Below are positions 1 to 8,447 of a stretch of DNA of 64,000 nt, one piece after another; positions within the stretch are counted from its first letter, which is position 1; each line of letters starts with the position of its first letter. The notes below the pieces were generated by a model. That model saw only the letters and a program-made list of their open reading frames with translations. It did not search any database and had not been told where the DNA came from. A program made the position numbers and the translations under genes. Source of the stretch: Pseudothermotoga thermarum DSM 5069 (GTDB lineage Bacteria; Thermotogota; Thermotogae; Thermotogales; DSM-5069); the NCBI RefSeq assembly GCF_000217815.1, contig NC_015707.1, positions 1-64,000 on the forward strand, in the 5' to 3' direction.

Positions 1-56
1 TATTATTTGCGTATAGATTCGTTTGTTTTCTTTTGTTTCAAAAGGGGTATCTTCCC

Positions 57-1379
57 ATGAAAGAGAAAATCATAGAGGCTCTCAAAGCGAAGTTGAATCG
101 ACGGGTATGGGAAAGTTGGTTCAGCACGTTCGACGTAAAGGATATTCAAGATAACGTTGTGGTTTTCCAGGTTGGAAACCTTTTCATCAAAGATTGGCTG
201 GAGAAAAAATACGGTCAACTGATTGCAAAAACGCTTAGAGAAGTTTTCGATAAACCCGTTGAATACAGGATAGAATACACGTCGATTCAACAGGATATCG
301 ATGACAACGACGAACCAGTCGTTAAAAAACGTCCTTTGATTTTAACACCACTTAACCCAATTCTCACTTTTGAGAACTTTGTCGTTGGTCCAAACAACAT
401 GTTTGCGTACAGCGCATGTTTGGAAGTTGCAAAAAATCCTGGCAAGTACAATCCACTCTTTCTGTACGGTGGAGTTGGACTTGGTAAAACGCATTTGATT
501 CAAGCTATAGGACATTATCTGTTCAAATACCAGCCTGATCTAAGGGTGATCTATTTAACAAGCGAAAGATTTCTCAACGAACTTGTTGATTCGATAAAGA
601 AAGGGAAAGTTCAAGAATTCAGAGAAAAGTTTAGAACAAAAATCGACGTTCTACTTCTTGACGATATTCAATTTCTCACGGGCAAGATGGGAATTCAGAT
701 GGAGTTGTTTCACACCTTCAACGACCTTTACAACGCAGGTAAGCAAATTGTGATTTGTTCCGATCGAGATCCAAGCGATTTGAACGGTTTTCAGGACAGG
801 TTGATTTCCAGGTTTCAAATGGGTGTTGTTGCAAAACTTGAAAAACCAGATGAGGAGACAAGTTTCAAAATAGCCAGAAAGATGGTTGAAATTGAGGGAG
901 GACAACTGGACGAGGAAGTTTTGCGTTTGGTTGCTAGGTACTTCTCTGATAATTTGAGACGTCTACGTGGTAGCATCGTCAAGCTTTTGATGCACCAGCA
1001 AATCACAGGTGAACAGGTAAATTGTGAAACTGCAAAACAGCTGTTGGATATAAATCCTGTTGGAAGAAACTTAAATCTTTCGGACAAATTGATTTACGCT
1101 TTATGCGAAGAATTTAGTGTCAGTCCACAGGAACTTTTGGGAAACTCTAGGAGGAAGGACATCATCATCGCACGTCAAATTGGGATTTATGTTGCAAAAA
1201 ACGTTTTGGGATTATCACTTAGACAAGTTGCCGAGCTTTTCAACAAATCGCATCCAACTGTTTCCCATGCGATTGAAAAAGTGAAAGAACTTCTTGAAAG
1301 TCAAAATCAAGAAATCAAGTCGAAAGTTGAGAAGATATCCAAAATGATTTCTGTGAAAGCCTACGGACAAATCGTTTGA
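57..1379 (+). CDS. dnaA: Chromosomal replication initiator DnaA
   Basis: Initiates replication by binding DnaA boxes at oriC and forming an ATP-dependent filament that melts DNA. The 440-residue product has the family architecture: an N-terminal partner domain, an AAA+ core with Walker A GGVGLGKTH near residue 138 and Walker B LLLDDIQ near 200, and a C-terminal helix-turn-helix ending in the box-binding signature SHPTVSHAI near residue 400. I chose the ATG at 57, eight codons inside the longest reading frame, because an AAAGGGG ribosome site lies at 41-47 at good spacing. The upstream region is outside the window, so its promoter and any origin cannot be judged. The 3' end overlaps convergent gpsA by 19 nt. 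Confidence 0.97.
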   Translation: MKEKIIEALKAKLNRRVWESWFSTFDVKDIQDNVVVFQVGNLFIKDWLEKKYGQLIAKTLREVFDKPVEYRIEYTSIQQDIDDNDEPVVKKRPLILTPLNPILTFENFVVGPNNMFAYSACLEVAKNPGKYNPLFLYGGVGLGKTHLIQAIGHYLFKYQPDLRVIYLTSERFLNELVDSIKKGKVQEFREKFRTKIDVLLLDDIQFLTGKMGIQMELFHTFNDLYNAGKQIVICSDRDPSDLNGFQDRLISRFQMGVVAKLEKPDEETSFKIARKMVEIEGGQLDEEVLRLVARYFSDNLRRLRGSIVKLLMHQQITGEQVNCETAKQLLDINPVGRNLNLSDKLIYALCEEFSVSPQELLGNSRRKDIIIARQIGIYVAKNVLGLSLRQVAELFNKSHPTVSHAIEKVKELLESQNQEIKSKVEKISKMISVKAYGQIV

Positions 1380-2362
1380 AAAGCCATCTCCGGTTTAAGT
1401 GGTCTTTTCATCAATTCTTCTATTGCAGCCTTTGGATCTTTTCCTTCAAACAAAACTTCGTAGACCTTACCACAAATAGGTGTTTCAACGTCTAAAGTTT
1501 TTGAAAGCTGCAGCAACGGTTTTACGGTGTTAACGCCCTCTGCAACCATTTTCATGTTTGCTAGAACTTCATCCAGTCTTTTTCCCTTTCCAATCATCTC
1601 GCCAACGTATCTGTTGCGACTGTATGGACTTGTGCAGGTTACCACAAGATCACCTATTCCAGCAAGTCCCATGAACGTCAAAGGATCTTTGGCTCCATAG
1701 GCAAGTCCAAATTTTGCGATTTCGTGGATTCCACGGGCTATCAACGATGCTTTTGCGTTGTGCCAGCCGCCAAGACCATCTATTACACCTGCAGCTATCG
1801 CGATCACATTTTTCATTGCTCCGCTGATCTCAACACCAGCCACATCTTTACTGGTGTAAACTCTAAAATAACTGTTGCTTATGACTTTTTGCAAAAGCTC
1901 AGCAACACTCTGATCTTCGCTTGCAACGACAACACTGGTTGGAAGTCTGTGTGACACTTCGATGGCATGACATGGCCCAGACAAAACTGCATAGGTTTCA
2001 AAGCAGTTTAGTTCTGAAACGATCTTGCCAACTGTTCTCATTTTTTCATCGATACCTTTTGAAAGGTTTAGCACGATTTTTGAGCCTTTTTTCAATTTTG
2101 AAAGAGTGGTTTCAACGTATTTCACTGGAACAGCTATGACTAAAACTTCACAGAAATTCTCTAATTCTTCAATGTCGGTTGTTGTCAAAATTTGCGAGGG
2201 TAACTTTACACCTGGAAGATAATCTTTGTTTTCACGTTCACAGATCAACTGTTCTGCGAGTTCTTTTCTTCTTGCCCAAAGCATCACTTGCTGACCATTT
2301 TCAGCCAAAAGCTTTGCAAAAGCTGTTCCCCAGCTTCCTGCTCCAAGGATTCCAAATTTCAA
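1361..2362 (-). CDS. gpsA: Glycerol-3-phosphate dehydrogenase [NAD(P)+]
   Basis: Reduces dihydroxyacetone phosphate to sn-glycerol 3-phosphate for phospholipid synthesis in the cytosol. The 333 residues begin with a Rossmann dinucleotide site GILGAGSWGTA and contain the conserved LSGPCHAIEV (a GPxxA-like loop), SGAMKNVIAIAAG with the catalytic-lysine region, and GIGDLVVTCTS. The start is a TTG preceded by GAGGTGATTTCC. It overlaps trmB by 4 nt and is last in the minus operon starting near 8.2 kb. Length and motifs match the family fully. Confidence 0.96.
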   Translation of the reverse strand: MKFGILGAGSWGTAFAKLLAENGQQVMLWARRKELAEQLICERENKDYLPGVKLPSQILTTTDIEELENFCEVLVIAVPVKYVETTLSKLKKGSKIVLNLSKGIDEKMRTVGKIVSELNCFETYAVLSGPCHAIEVSHRLPTSVVVASEDQSVAELLQKVISNSYFRVYTSKDVAGVEISGAMKNVIAIAAGVIDGLGGWHNAKASLIARGIHEIAKFGLAYGAKDPLTFMGLAGIGDLVVTCTSPYSRNRYVGEMIGKGKRLDEVLANMKMVAEGVNTVKPLLQLSKTLDVETPICGKVYEVLFEGKDPKAAIEELMKRPLKPEMAFQTICP

Positions 2363-3294
2363 GTGGAAATCACCTCTGCTATTTTTTGTACTGAGTATTT
2401 CACCACAGGTGTTCTGTAGGCAAAGGCATCTGGGTCAAGTTTTACAAGCCATCCATCTTTTTCTTTTCTTATAGAGATGAAATATCTTTGCTGGAAATTT
2501 TCCTCGTTGCTGACTATTCTAAGAAGGTATTCTTCTTCCGATTGTTTTTTGTACACTCCTTTAACGACGAACACACCTTTTGGAGATTTGAAAACTTGGT
2601 CTGACAAAAACGGTATTTTTTCTTCCTTGGCATCTTTCAAATGAACGTGTGGCATATCCTGTTCCCCCCAAGTCAGTCTGTCGATGGTTTTGTGCTTTAT
2701 TTTTTCCATCACAAGCGTGTAAGTTTCCCTACCTTCGTTTATCCATTTCCTCTCGTACCTTGTGCCAACGACGATTTGTTTGTTGGTTTGAAACAGCCGT
2801 TGTTCAAAACACCCTGTTTCAAGCAGAACATTTCTCATGTCTTCAACGTACCAAAGCACGTCGGAAGTCATGGAGAAAATTCCACCTAGCTTCAACACCG
2901 CAACCAGCGTGTCCGCAAAGCCAGCAACGGTAAACCTTCTTGACTGATGGGACTTTTTAGGCCAAGGACATGGGAAGTTCATGTAAACTGTGGAAACGGT
3001 TAAGTCGTTGAAAAATTCCCTTAGCCCAAACCGACCATCCACGAGGCAAACGCGTACGTTGTCAATTCCTTCTGCAAAAAGTCTTTTTTGTATTTTAACC
3101 AAACTGGTGAGAGAGGTCTCAAAACCAACAAAAAGATCAAAAGGCTGTTCTTTTGCCTTCCTCAGCAAAAACTCACCATTTCCAAAACCTATTTCAACGA
3201 TCAAATTTCCTTGTTTTTTGAAAATCTGACCCCAATCGATCGGAAGATCAAGGTACTCTGCTCTTATATGGTACGCAAGATGCTGAACTGCCAT
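2359..3294 (-). CDS. trmB: tRNA (guanine-N7-)-methyltransferase with C-terminal extension
   Basis: Methylates N7 of guanosine 46 in the tRNA variable loop using S-adenosylmethionine. The N-terminal ~200 residues carry the SAM site IVEIGFGNGEFL and the TrmB signature MNFPCPWPKKSHQSRR, a variant of the usual PDPWPKxRHxKRR in which Asn-Phe-Pro-Cys replaces Pro-Asp. About 100 residues follow the usual end of the bacterial enzyme (E. coli about 239 residues, here 311); this tail is rich in charged residues and beta-forming stretches and I do not recognise it. No good ribosome site precedes the ATG, so translation is probably coupled to the gene 10 nt upstream. Confidence 0.9.
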   Translation of the reverse strand: MAVQHLAYHIRAEYLDLPIDWGQIFKKQGNLIVEIGFGNGEFLLRKAKEQPFDLFVGFETSLTSLVKIQKRLFAEGIDNVRVCLVDGRFGLREFFNDLTVSTVYMNFPCPWPKKSHQSRRFTVAGFADTLVAVLKLGGIFSMTSDVLWYVEDMRNVLLETGCFEQRLFQTNKQIVVGTRYERKWINEGRETYTLVMEKIKHKTIDRLTWGEQDMPHVHLKDAKEEKIPFLSDQVFKSPKGVFVVKGVYKKQSEEEYLLRIVSNEENFQQRYFISIRKEKDGWLVKLDPDAFAYRTPVVKYSVQKIAEVIST

Positions 3295-3304
3295 AGTTTT
3301 TAGA

Positions 3305-4423
3305 CTATTTGATGGTTTTCAAAAAGTACTGTGCATGTGGTACGTAAACGCTGTTTGGAAAATTTGAAATGAAATCTTCAAAAAGCCTTTTGGCTAAGTC
3401 AAAATCTTTCGCCTCATAGGCAACCAAAGCCATGTAGTAAGCCACATCGTCTTTAAAATAGGCATCCTTATCTTTCAAAGCCTCCAAAACCGCTGAGAGC
3501 AAGTTGAAAGCATCATCGTATTTTCTTTCGCGGTATAACCTATAGCCAGTCAACCAAAGGGATCTCAAAGCATCAATGCTCAAACCACTTGAAGGAAAGG
3601 TTGAAGCTGAAGTTGCTCGCACAAAGGAAGATACTTTTCCCAAAAGTTCTTGGTTTTGCTTTTCAAAAAGTCCTTTCAAATCCTCGAAAGACTTGGCAAG
3701 AAGTTTTTGAGTATTTTGCAGCTCGCTTTGCAACAAAGCTAAATTGCCTAATTGCGATTTCACTTCACCAAGCTCGTTGAACGTCAAGGTCAATTTCTGA
3801 TCCAAATCTTCGCATCTTGAGTCAATGGCTGCTATCTTGTTTTCGAGTGCTGCAAATTTTTTCTCGTCAAATTGTGGTCTAAAAAGTCCTACAAGCGACA
3901 AAGCTACGCTCACAAGAACTGCGACAAGTATGATGTACTCCAAAATCGTTGCTTTAATGATTTTTTCCCGCTTTACCAATGCGGGATGAGAAGGATCAAG
4001 TTTTCTAAGTGTTTCTTCAAAGGTTCTAACTCTTTCGCGATCTTTTTTCTTCCTGGCAATTTCCAATTTCAACGCCACAACCTCTACCAATTCTGGATAA
4101 AGCTTGGACAACGACTCTAAAACGGCAATTGCTCCTTCAAAGTTGTTGCGCTCTGTCTCTTGCAAAGCATCGATGACATCTTCCGAATAATTCTCCTTAA
4201 ATCGGTCTTTTGCCGTTTTGTAGAGTGTTTGGTACTCTTTCTTCCTCTCTTCGTCTAAAGTTTCGTAAAGTCTCATAACGGCTTTCCAGTTTCCGGAGGC
4301 TGCCTCAAGTTCAAGTTCCAAATGCGGATATTCTCCGGCAAACAAACTCAAAAGAGTCCTAGCTCTACTCAGGTACCCCTCCCTGATTAAATCCCTCACG
4401 ATTCTTTCCAGTACGTTATCCAA
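3305..4423 (-). CDS. Membrane-anchored TPR/coiled-coil protein
   Basis: Unknown function. The 372-residue product has a helical N-terminal region resembling TPR repeats (residues ~1-155), one clear hydrophobic segment near 160-182 (EYIILVAVLVSVALSLVGLF), then a coiled coil (~190-265, heptad-like Leu/Lys/Glu pattern) and a C-terminal TPR-like part (~290-372) reminiscent of YbgF/CpoB repeats (DVAYYMALVAYEAKDFDLA). This order suggests a cytoplasmic N-half and an extracytoplasmic coiled coil plus TPR. TTG start with GGAGGTG. It overlaps nnr by 8 nt. A role in envelope assembly is an inference from architecture and from the neighbouring transglycosylase. Confidence 0.75.
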   Translation of the reverse strand: MDNVLERIVRDLIREGYLSRARTLLSLFAGEYPHLELELEAASGNWKAVMRLYETLDEERKKEYQTLYKTAKDRFKENYSEDVIDALQETERNNFEGAIAVLESLSKLYPELVEVVALKLEIARKKKDRERVRTFEETLRKLDPSHPALVKREKIIKATILEYIILVAVLVSVALSLVGLFRPQFDEKKFAALENKIAAIDSRCEDLDQKLTLTFNELGEVKSQLGNLALLQSELQNTQKLLAKSFEDLKGLFEKQNQELLGKVSSFVRATSASTFPSSGLSIDALRSLWLTGYRLYRERKYDDAFNLLSAVLEALKDKDAYFKDDVAYYMALVAYEAKDFDLAKRLFEDFISNFPNSVYVPHAQYFLKTIK

Positions 4424-5951
4424 CTTTGCACACCTCCTCCATTGCTTTCGGTATTAAATCAAGAAGCTCGCTTGTCAACATAGTTCCCTCTTTTAAATTG
4501 TACATTTCCGCCGCTAAACCGTGAAGATATGCTCCACAAAAAGCCGCTGACAACAAGTCCAAACCTTGTGCTGCTAGTCCACCTATCATGCCCGCCAACA
4601 CATCTCCACTTCCAGCTTTTGCAAGAGAAGTGTTACCCATAAGGTTGAAATAAGTACTTTCACCGTTTGATATTATGGTGGTTGCGCCTTTTAGTAAAGT
4701 TATCACTCCGTATTTCTTTGAAAACTCCTCAACCAAGCTGTAATTGTATTTTACAGCTTCGATGGGCAGTTTAACAAGTCTGGCAAATTCACCAAAATGT
4801 GGAGTCAGCAAAGTTGGACCTTTGCGTTGGAAAAGTACATCGAGATTTTCAGCTATGTTGTTCAGCCCATCTGCATCGATTATCATAGGTAAATCCAACT
4901 CTTTCAAAAGTTGCAAGACAAACTCCCGCGTTTGATCGGATTGTGTCAGTCCAGGACCAAGGACAACAACTTTCGAATTCTTTGCCACTTCAAAAACCGT
5001 TGGCAGGCAAGAAGGTGTGAAAAATTCTTGTTCAAAACCTCTGACAATCAAGGAAGGTTCTCTTACCAAAGCAATTTCATCAGCAGGTTTGCATGTTACA
5101 AGCTGAACGTACCCCGAGCCAACTCTGTAAGCAGCTATGCTTGTCAAAACTGCAGCTCCAGGATAGTTTTTTGAACCAGCTATCACCAAAACTTTTCCGT
5201 AAGATCCTTTGTGACTATCCTTTATCCTTTTTGGTAAACTTGAAAGCACCAAATCTTTTGTCACGATATTTCTCTTTATTTCATCGGCGTTCAACAAAAT
5301 TTTGGGAATGCCTATGTCTGCAACCTTCAAAATCCCCGTTAGTTCCCTTCCTGGAAAGAGGATGTGACATAGCTTTGGCAAACCAAAGGTAACGGTTAAA
5401 TCTGCTTTGATCGCTTTCCCAAGTACTTTACCGGTATCTGTGTCCAAACCCGAAGGAAGATCAACGGATACCACATATCTTGCATAAAGATTAACAACGT
5501 CTATAACTTGTGCAAGGATACCCTGAACCGATCCTTTTATTCCTATTCCAAGCAAAGCATCGATAACAACGTCGTAGTTTTTCACCATTTGAACTAGTTC
5601 ATCCAAGGAAAGATCTTCGTTCAAGAATTTGATGATTCCACCGATTGCTTTTAACCTTTTGAAATTTGCCAAAGTTTCGCTTGACATTTTTGTCTTGTCC
5701 CCAACTACGACTGTTACAACTTCGTCTGTGTACTGGTGAAGTATTCTTGCCACAACCAATCCATCTCCTCCGTTGTTACCATGTCCGCATAGAACTAGAA
5801 AAGATTTTTTCGACAGATCTTTTAATTCCGATTGAAGTGCAAGAACAACGGAAAGTCCTGCTCGTTCCATGAGGATTTCTGGAGAGATCAAAAAACGCTC
5901 AGATGTTAGGCGATCTATTTCTTTCATCTGATGGGCTGTTAGGACCTTCAT
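4416..5951 (-). CDS. nnr: Bifunctional NAD(P)H-hydrate epimerase/dehydratase
   Basis: Repairs NAD(P)H damaged by hydration: the N-terminal half (residues ~1-215, GHGNNGGDGLVVARIL) epimerises R- and S-NAD(P)HX, and the C-terminal half (~235-505) dehydrates S-NAD(P)HX using ADP or ATP. C-half signs are VLGPGL, IIDADGLN, LTPHFGEFARL and the nucleotide/catalytic motif AGSGDVLAGMIGGL. The 511-residue length fits the fused enzyme. ATG start with GAGGTGACC. Hydration of NADH is faster at high temperature, so the enzyme suits a thermophile. Part of the 8.2 to 1.4 kb minus operon. Confidence 0.95.
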   Translation of the reverse strand: MKVLTAHQMKEIDRLTSERFLISPEILMERAGLSVVLALQSELKDLSKKSFLVLCGHGNNGGDGLVVARILHQYTDEVVTVVVGDKTKMSSETLANFKRLKAIGGIIKFLNEDLSLDELVQMVKNYDVVIDALLGIGIKGSVQGILAQVIDVVNLYARYVVSVDLPSGLDTDTGKVLGKAIKADLTVTFGLPKLCHILFPGRELTGILKVADIGIPKILLNADEIKRNIVTKDLVLSSLPKRIKDSHKGSYGKVLVIAGSKNYPGAAVLTSIAAYRVGSGYVQLVTCKPADEIALVREPSLIVRGFEQEFFTPSCLPTVFEVAKNSKVVVLGPGLTQSDQTREFVLQLLKELDLPMIIDADGLNNIAENLDVLFQRKGPTLLTPHFGEFARLVKLPIEAVKYNYSLVEEFSKKYGVITLLKGATTIISNGESTYFNLMGNTSLAKAGSGDVLAGMIGGLAAQGLDLLSAAFCGAYLHGLAAEMYNLKEGTMLTSELLDLIPKAMEEVCKVG

Positions 5952-5959
5952 TCTTTAGG

Positions 5960-6442
5960 TCACCTCAACCAAAAATAAAGTACTTTGTAAACGAAATGGT
6001 AGACTTTAACTTTTCTAACATAAGTTTCCCCAACTTTTGGGTCCTCTTTTATCCTTCTTGGACCTGCGTTGTACGCTCTCAAAACAAGGTTCATATCGCC
6101 ATCGTAAAGATCGTGCAGATATTTTAAATACTGTATTCCAAGTGTTATGTTTACAACTGGGTTCAAAAGATCGTTTGAAAGGTTGTACTTGTTGCTCAAC
6201 CATTCTGCGGTTTGAGGCATGATTTGCATAAGACCAACTGCTCCAGCTTTTGAAACTGCCAAATGGTTGAAATTGCTTTCGGCTTTTATCACTGCCATGA
6301 TGAAAAGAGGGTCGAAGAAATCGGCGTTTTCTTTTACCACCGAGTAATATTTTATTGGAAAACCACTGTAAAGCGAAACAATACCTAGAACGATCAAAAA
6401 TAACAAAACTGCTTTTGCCAAAATCAAGTTGTTTTTATCCAT
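5960..6442 (-). CDS. Lytic transglycosylase, Slt/GH23 type
   Basis: Cleaves peptidoglycan glycan strands, leaving 1,6-anhydro-muropeptides. The 160-residue product has an N-terminal membrane anchor (residues ~7-27, AKAVLLFLIVLGIVSLYSGF) and a compact Slt domain with catalytic Glu in AVIKAESNF, then GAVGLMQIMPQTA and the AYNAGP motif. With no other domain it resembles the small transglycosylases found beside secretion or pilus genes. It overlaps the prepilin peptidase gene by 19 nt, so a role in opening the wall for a type IV pilus or secretion apparatus is plausible, but inferred. Confidence 0.9.
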   Translation of the reverse strand: MDKNNLILAKAVLLFLIVLGIVSLYSGFPIKYYSVVKENADFFDPLFIMAVIKAESNFNHLAVSKAGAVGLMQIMPQTAEWLSNKYNLSNDLLNPVVNITLGIQYLKYLHDLYDGDMNLVLRAYNAGPRRIKEDPKVGETYVRKVKVYHFVYKVLYFWLR

Positions 6443-7167
6443 GGCAAAGTCCTTTGAAACAGTATGGTTATATAAAAAGCTGGGCCAAGAAAACTTCCAA
6501 AAGGTATTTTTTGCTTTCGATCCAATTTTCCTTTGTTCTTTGCAGCAGCGAAAATCAAAGCTGCCATCGAAGCAAACATCAAAGCGTAAAAACTTGCCAA
6601 AAGTCCAACAGCGATACTCATCGTTCCAGCAAGAATGATATCACCGCTACCTATGCCACCCTTGTAAAGCACAAACAACAAAGCAAATAGGGCGGAAACA
6701 AAGCCGCCCGCAAGTAGATTCAACATTTTTTGAGAAGAATTCAACCACATCAAAAAGGACGCCAAAGCGATTAGTATCAACGTTGCGTCTGGTATCAGCA
6801 TGAAGTCAAGGTCTATGAAGACTATCACAAGAACGCATGAAATCATCGTACACATGGCTATGAATTCCAAAAAATTTTTCTGAAAAACCATAAAGTTTAT
6901 CAAATAACCCAATCCATTGAACAATTCCACGAAAAAATAGCGTTTACTTATCGGTTTTCCACAACTTCTACACTTTCCTTTCAGCGCGATAAAACTGACC
7001 AAAGGAATATTGTCGTACCAACGTATAACAGTTTTACAGTTTGGACAAATTGAACGTGGCGGATTAGTTAGGCTCAACCCTTCATTTTTCCTTGGCAATC
7101 TGTATATCACAACGTTTAGAAAGCTTCCAATGGCTGCTCCTACAACAAAGGTTAGGATATGCCACAA
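6424..7167 (-). CDS. pilD: Prepilin peptidase (leader peptidase/N-methyltransferase)
   Basis: Inner-membrane aspartic protease that removes prepilin leader peptides and methylates the new N-terminus. Visible features are the N-terminal GSFLNVVIYRLP, a cytoplasmic loop with two CxxC pairs (CPNC and CRSC, as in zinc-binding methyltransferase-competent members), and two catalytic aspartates in FIDLDFMLIPD and GGIGSGDI. About six to eight membrane segments; 247 residues, a normal length. TTG start (TTGTGGCAT) about 10 nt after GAGGAGG. It sits between a TPR gene (16-nt overlap) and a transglycosylase gene. No pilin or pilus ATPase lies in the window. Confidence 0.94.
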   Translation of the reverse strand: MWHILTFVVGAAIGSFLNVVIYRLPRKNEGLSLTNPPRSICPNCKTVIRWYDNIPLVSFIALKGKCRSCGKPISKRYFFVELFNGLGYLINFMVFQKNFLEFIAMCTMISCVLVIVFIDLDFMLIPDATLILIALASFLMWLNSSQKMLNLLAGGFVSALFALLFVLYKGGIGSGDIILAGTMSIAVGLLASFYALMFASMAALIFAAAKNKGKLDRKQKIPFGSFLGPAFYITILFQRTLPWIKTT

Positions 7168-8225
7168 ACTTGCATTTCCTCCTCTGTTAAAAATTCTTTG
7201 AAAAGTTCCTGCTTACCGTACAAGTACCACGCATGTTGATCTTTCATTTCGTTGATCAAGCTTCTGGCTTGTTCGATTTTGTTTTGTTTCAGATAAGATA
7301 TTGCCAAGATCAATTTCAAATGAACCTTACTTGGGGATTGCTGTAATACCTTTTCAAGTTCTCTTTGAACAAGTTCGTAGTTGCCGTGTCTCAGTTGAAC
7401 AAGGCTCCAAATCTCCAAATCTCCACCGTGAGTCGGTTGTGATTTTAGAATCCTTTCTTCAAGTTGTTTGCTTCTTTCGATATCACCGAGTTTTTTGTAA
7501 GCCTCGGCTAGTTCGTACATCGCTACTATACTGTTTGGATCGTTTTCAAGGAACTTTTCCAAAATTTCACAGACCTTGTCGTACCTGTTCAACTTTCTAT
7601 AGGCATCTGCAACCATGAAATAAGTGAATTTGTTGTTGGGAGCATATTCGATTTCTCTTTCCCAATAGAAAGCGGCTTTTGCGTAATCACCAAGGTTGTA
7701 ATAAGCTTCACCCAAGGATGAATAAGCTTCTACTAGCCACGGATCGATTTCTATAGCTTTATCTAGGTATTTTATTCCCTCTTGGAATTCTCCCTTTTCA
7801 AGAAGCAATGATCCCCAAAGTTCATAGGCTGGAGCATAGTTTTTGTCCACTTCAAGGATGTACTTTATAACTTTAAAGGCAACATCATGCATATCTTTGT
7901 CGGCATAGGATATCGCTAAATCGTACAAACCATTCAAGGAAGCATGAACAAAATCTTTTGGATGGATATTCTTTTCTTCCAGCCATTCTAAGAGTTCCTC
8001 AAAGCAAACAGGATCGTAAACAAAACTACACAGTATACCAACGTTCTTTTCCAAAAATTGGCAATTTTCTATTTCCTTTACAATTTGTTCTTTTTTCGAC
8101 AAATCTTCTTTCATTGTGGACCAGTCGCCTTCATACATCAAATCTCTGAGCATTATTACAAAGGGGGTATCCGTGGTGACTTCAACTACTCGGTCTTTGA
8201 CAATTAAGTCAATCACTCTCTCCAT
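7152..8225 (-). CDS. Cytoplasmic TPR-repeat protein
   Basis: Unknown function; a protein-interaction scaffold by structure. The 357 residues carry at least five TPR units from residue ~120 on, for example AYELWGSLLLEKGEFQEG, AYSSLGEAYYNLGDYAKA and AMYELAEAYKKLGDIERS. There is no signal peptide or membrane segment. The N-terminal ~110 residues are acidic and helical and do not match anything I know. I chose ATG 8225 over an upstream GTG at 8234 because AAAGGAG is then correctly spaced. It is first in the seven-gene minus operon. Confidence 0.8.
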   Translation of the reverse strand: MERVIDLIVKDRVVEVTTDTPFVIMLRDLMYEGDWSTMKEDLSKKEQIVKEIENCQFLEKNVGILCSFVYDPVCFEELLEWLEEKNIHPKDFVHASLNGLYDLAISYADKDMHDVAFKVIKYILEVDKNYAPAYELWGSLLLEKGEFQEGIKYLDKAIEIDPWLVEAYSSLGEAYYNLGDYAKAAFYWEREIEYAPNNKFTYFMVADAYRKLNRYDKVCEILEKFLENDPNSIVAMYELAEAYKKLGDIERSKQLEERILKSQPTHGGDLEIWSLVQLRHGNYELVQRELEKVLQQSPSKVHLKLILAISYLKQNKIEQARSLINEMKDQHAWYLYGKQELFKEFLTEEEMQVCGIS

Positions 8226-8267
8226 ACCAACCACTCCTTTGCAAACTTTGGTTCATCTTCAATTTAC

Positions 8268-8295
8268 ATTATACACCCATTTCTTAAAATGAAAA
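8268..8295 (-). promoter_or_regulatory. Probable promoter of the 8.2 to 1.4 kb minus operon
   Basis: On the minus strand TATAAT (8273-8268) is preceded, 16 nt away, by a weak -35 TTTTCA (8295-8290). It lies about 40 nt upstream of the TPR gene start. The -10 is consensus; the -35 is poor. Confidence 0.5.
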
Positions 8296-8322
8296 GTGTC
8301 ATGATTTCTTAGGTGGTAGGAC

Positions 8323-8351
8323 TTGCAAAAGGGTTTATGGAATGGTAAAAT
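8323..8351 (+). promoter_or_regulatory. Promoter of tRNA-Val
   Basis: TTGCAA (8323-8328), 17-nt spacer, TAAAAT (8346-8351), 13 nt before the mature tRNA 5' end. Near-consensus sigma-70-type elements. Confidence 0.65.
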
Positions 8352-8363
8352 GCTTGGTGTGAT

Positions 8364-8438
8364 GGGTGCGTAGCTCAGGGGGAGAGCGCTTCCCTCACGA
8401 GGAAGAGGTCGCAGGTTCGATTCCTGCCGCACCCACCA
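8364..8438 (+). tRNA. tRNA-Val (anticodon CAC)
   Basis: A 75-nt cloverleaf with encoded CCA. The acceptor stem GGGTGCG pairs with CGCACCC. The anticodon stem CTTCC/GGAAG holds the loop CTCACGA, giving anticodon CAC, which reads GTG. The T arm is GCAGG-TTCGATT-CCTGC. It has its own promoter and is convergent with recG. Confidence 0.95.
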
Positions 8439-8447
8439 GTTTTTAAA

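Noticed and set aside
1-56. Replication origin beside dnaA
   Set aside because: Only 56 nt upstream are in the window and no run of DnaA boxes is visible there or after dnaA.
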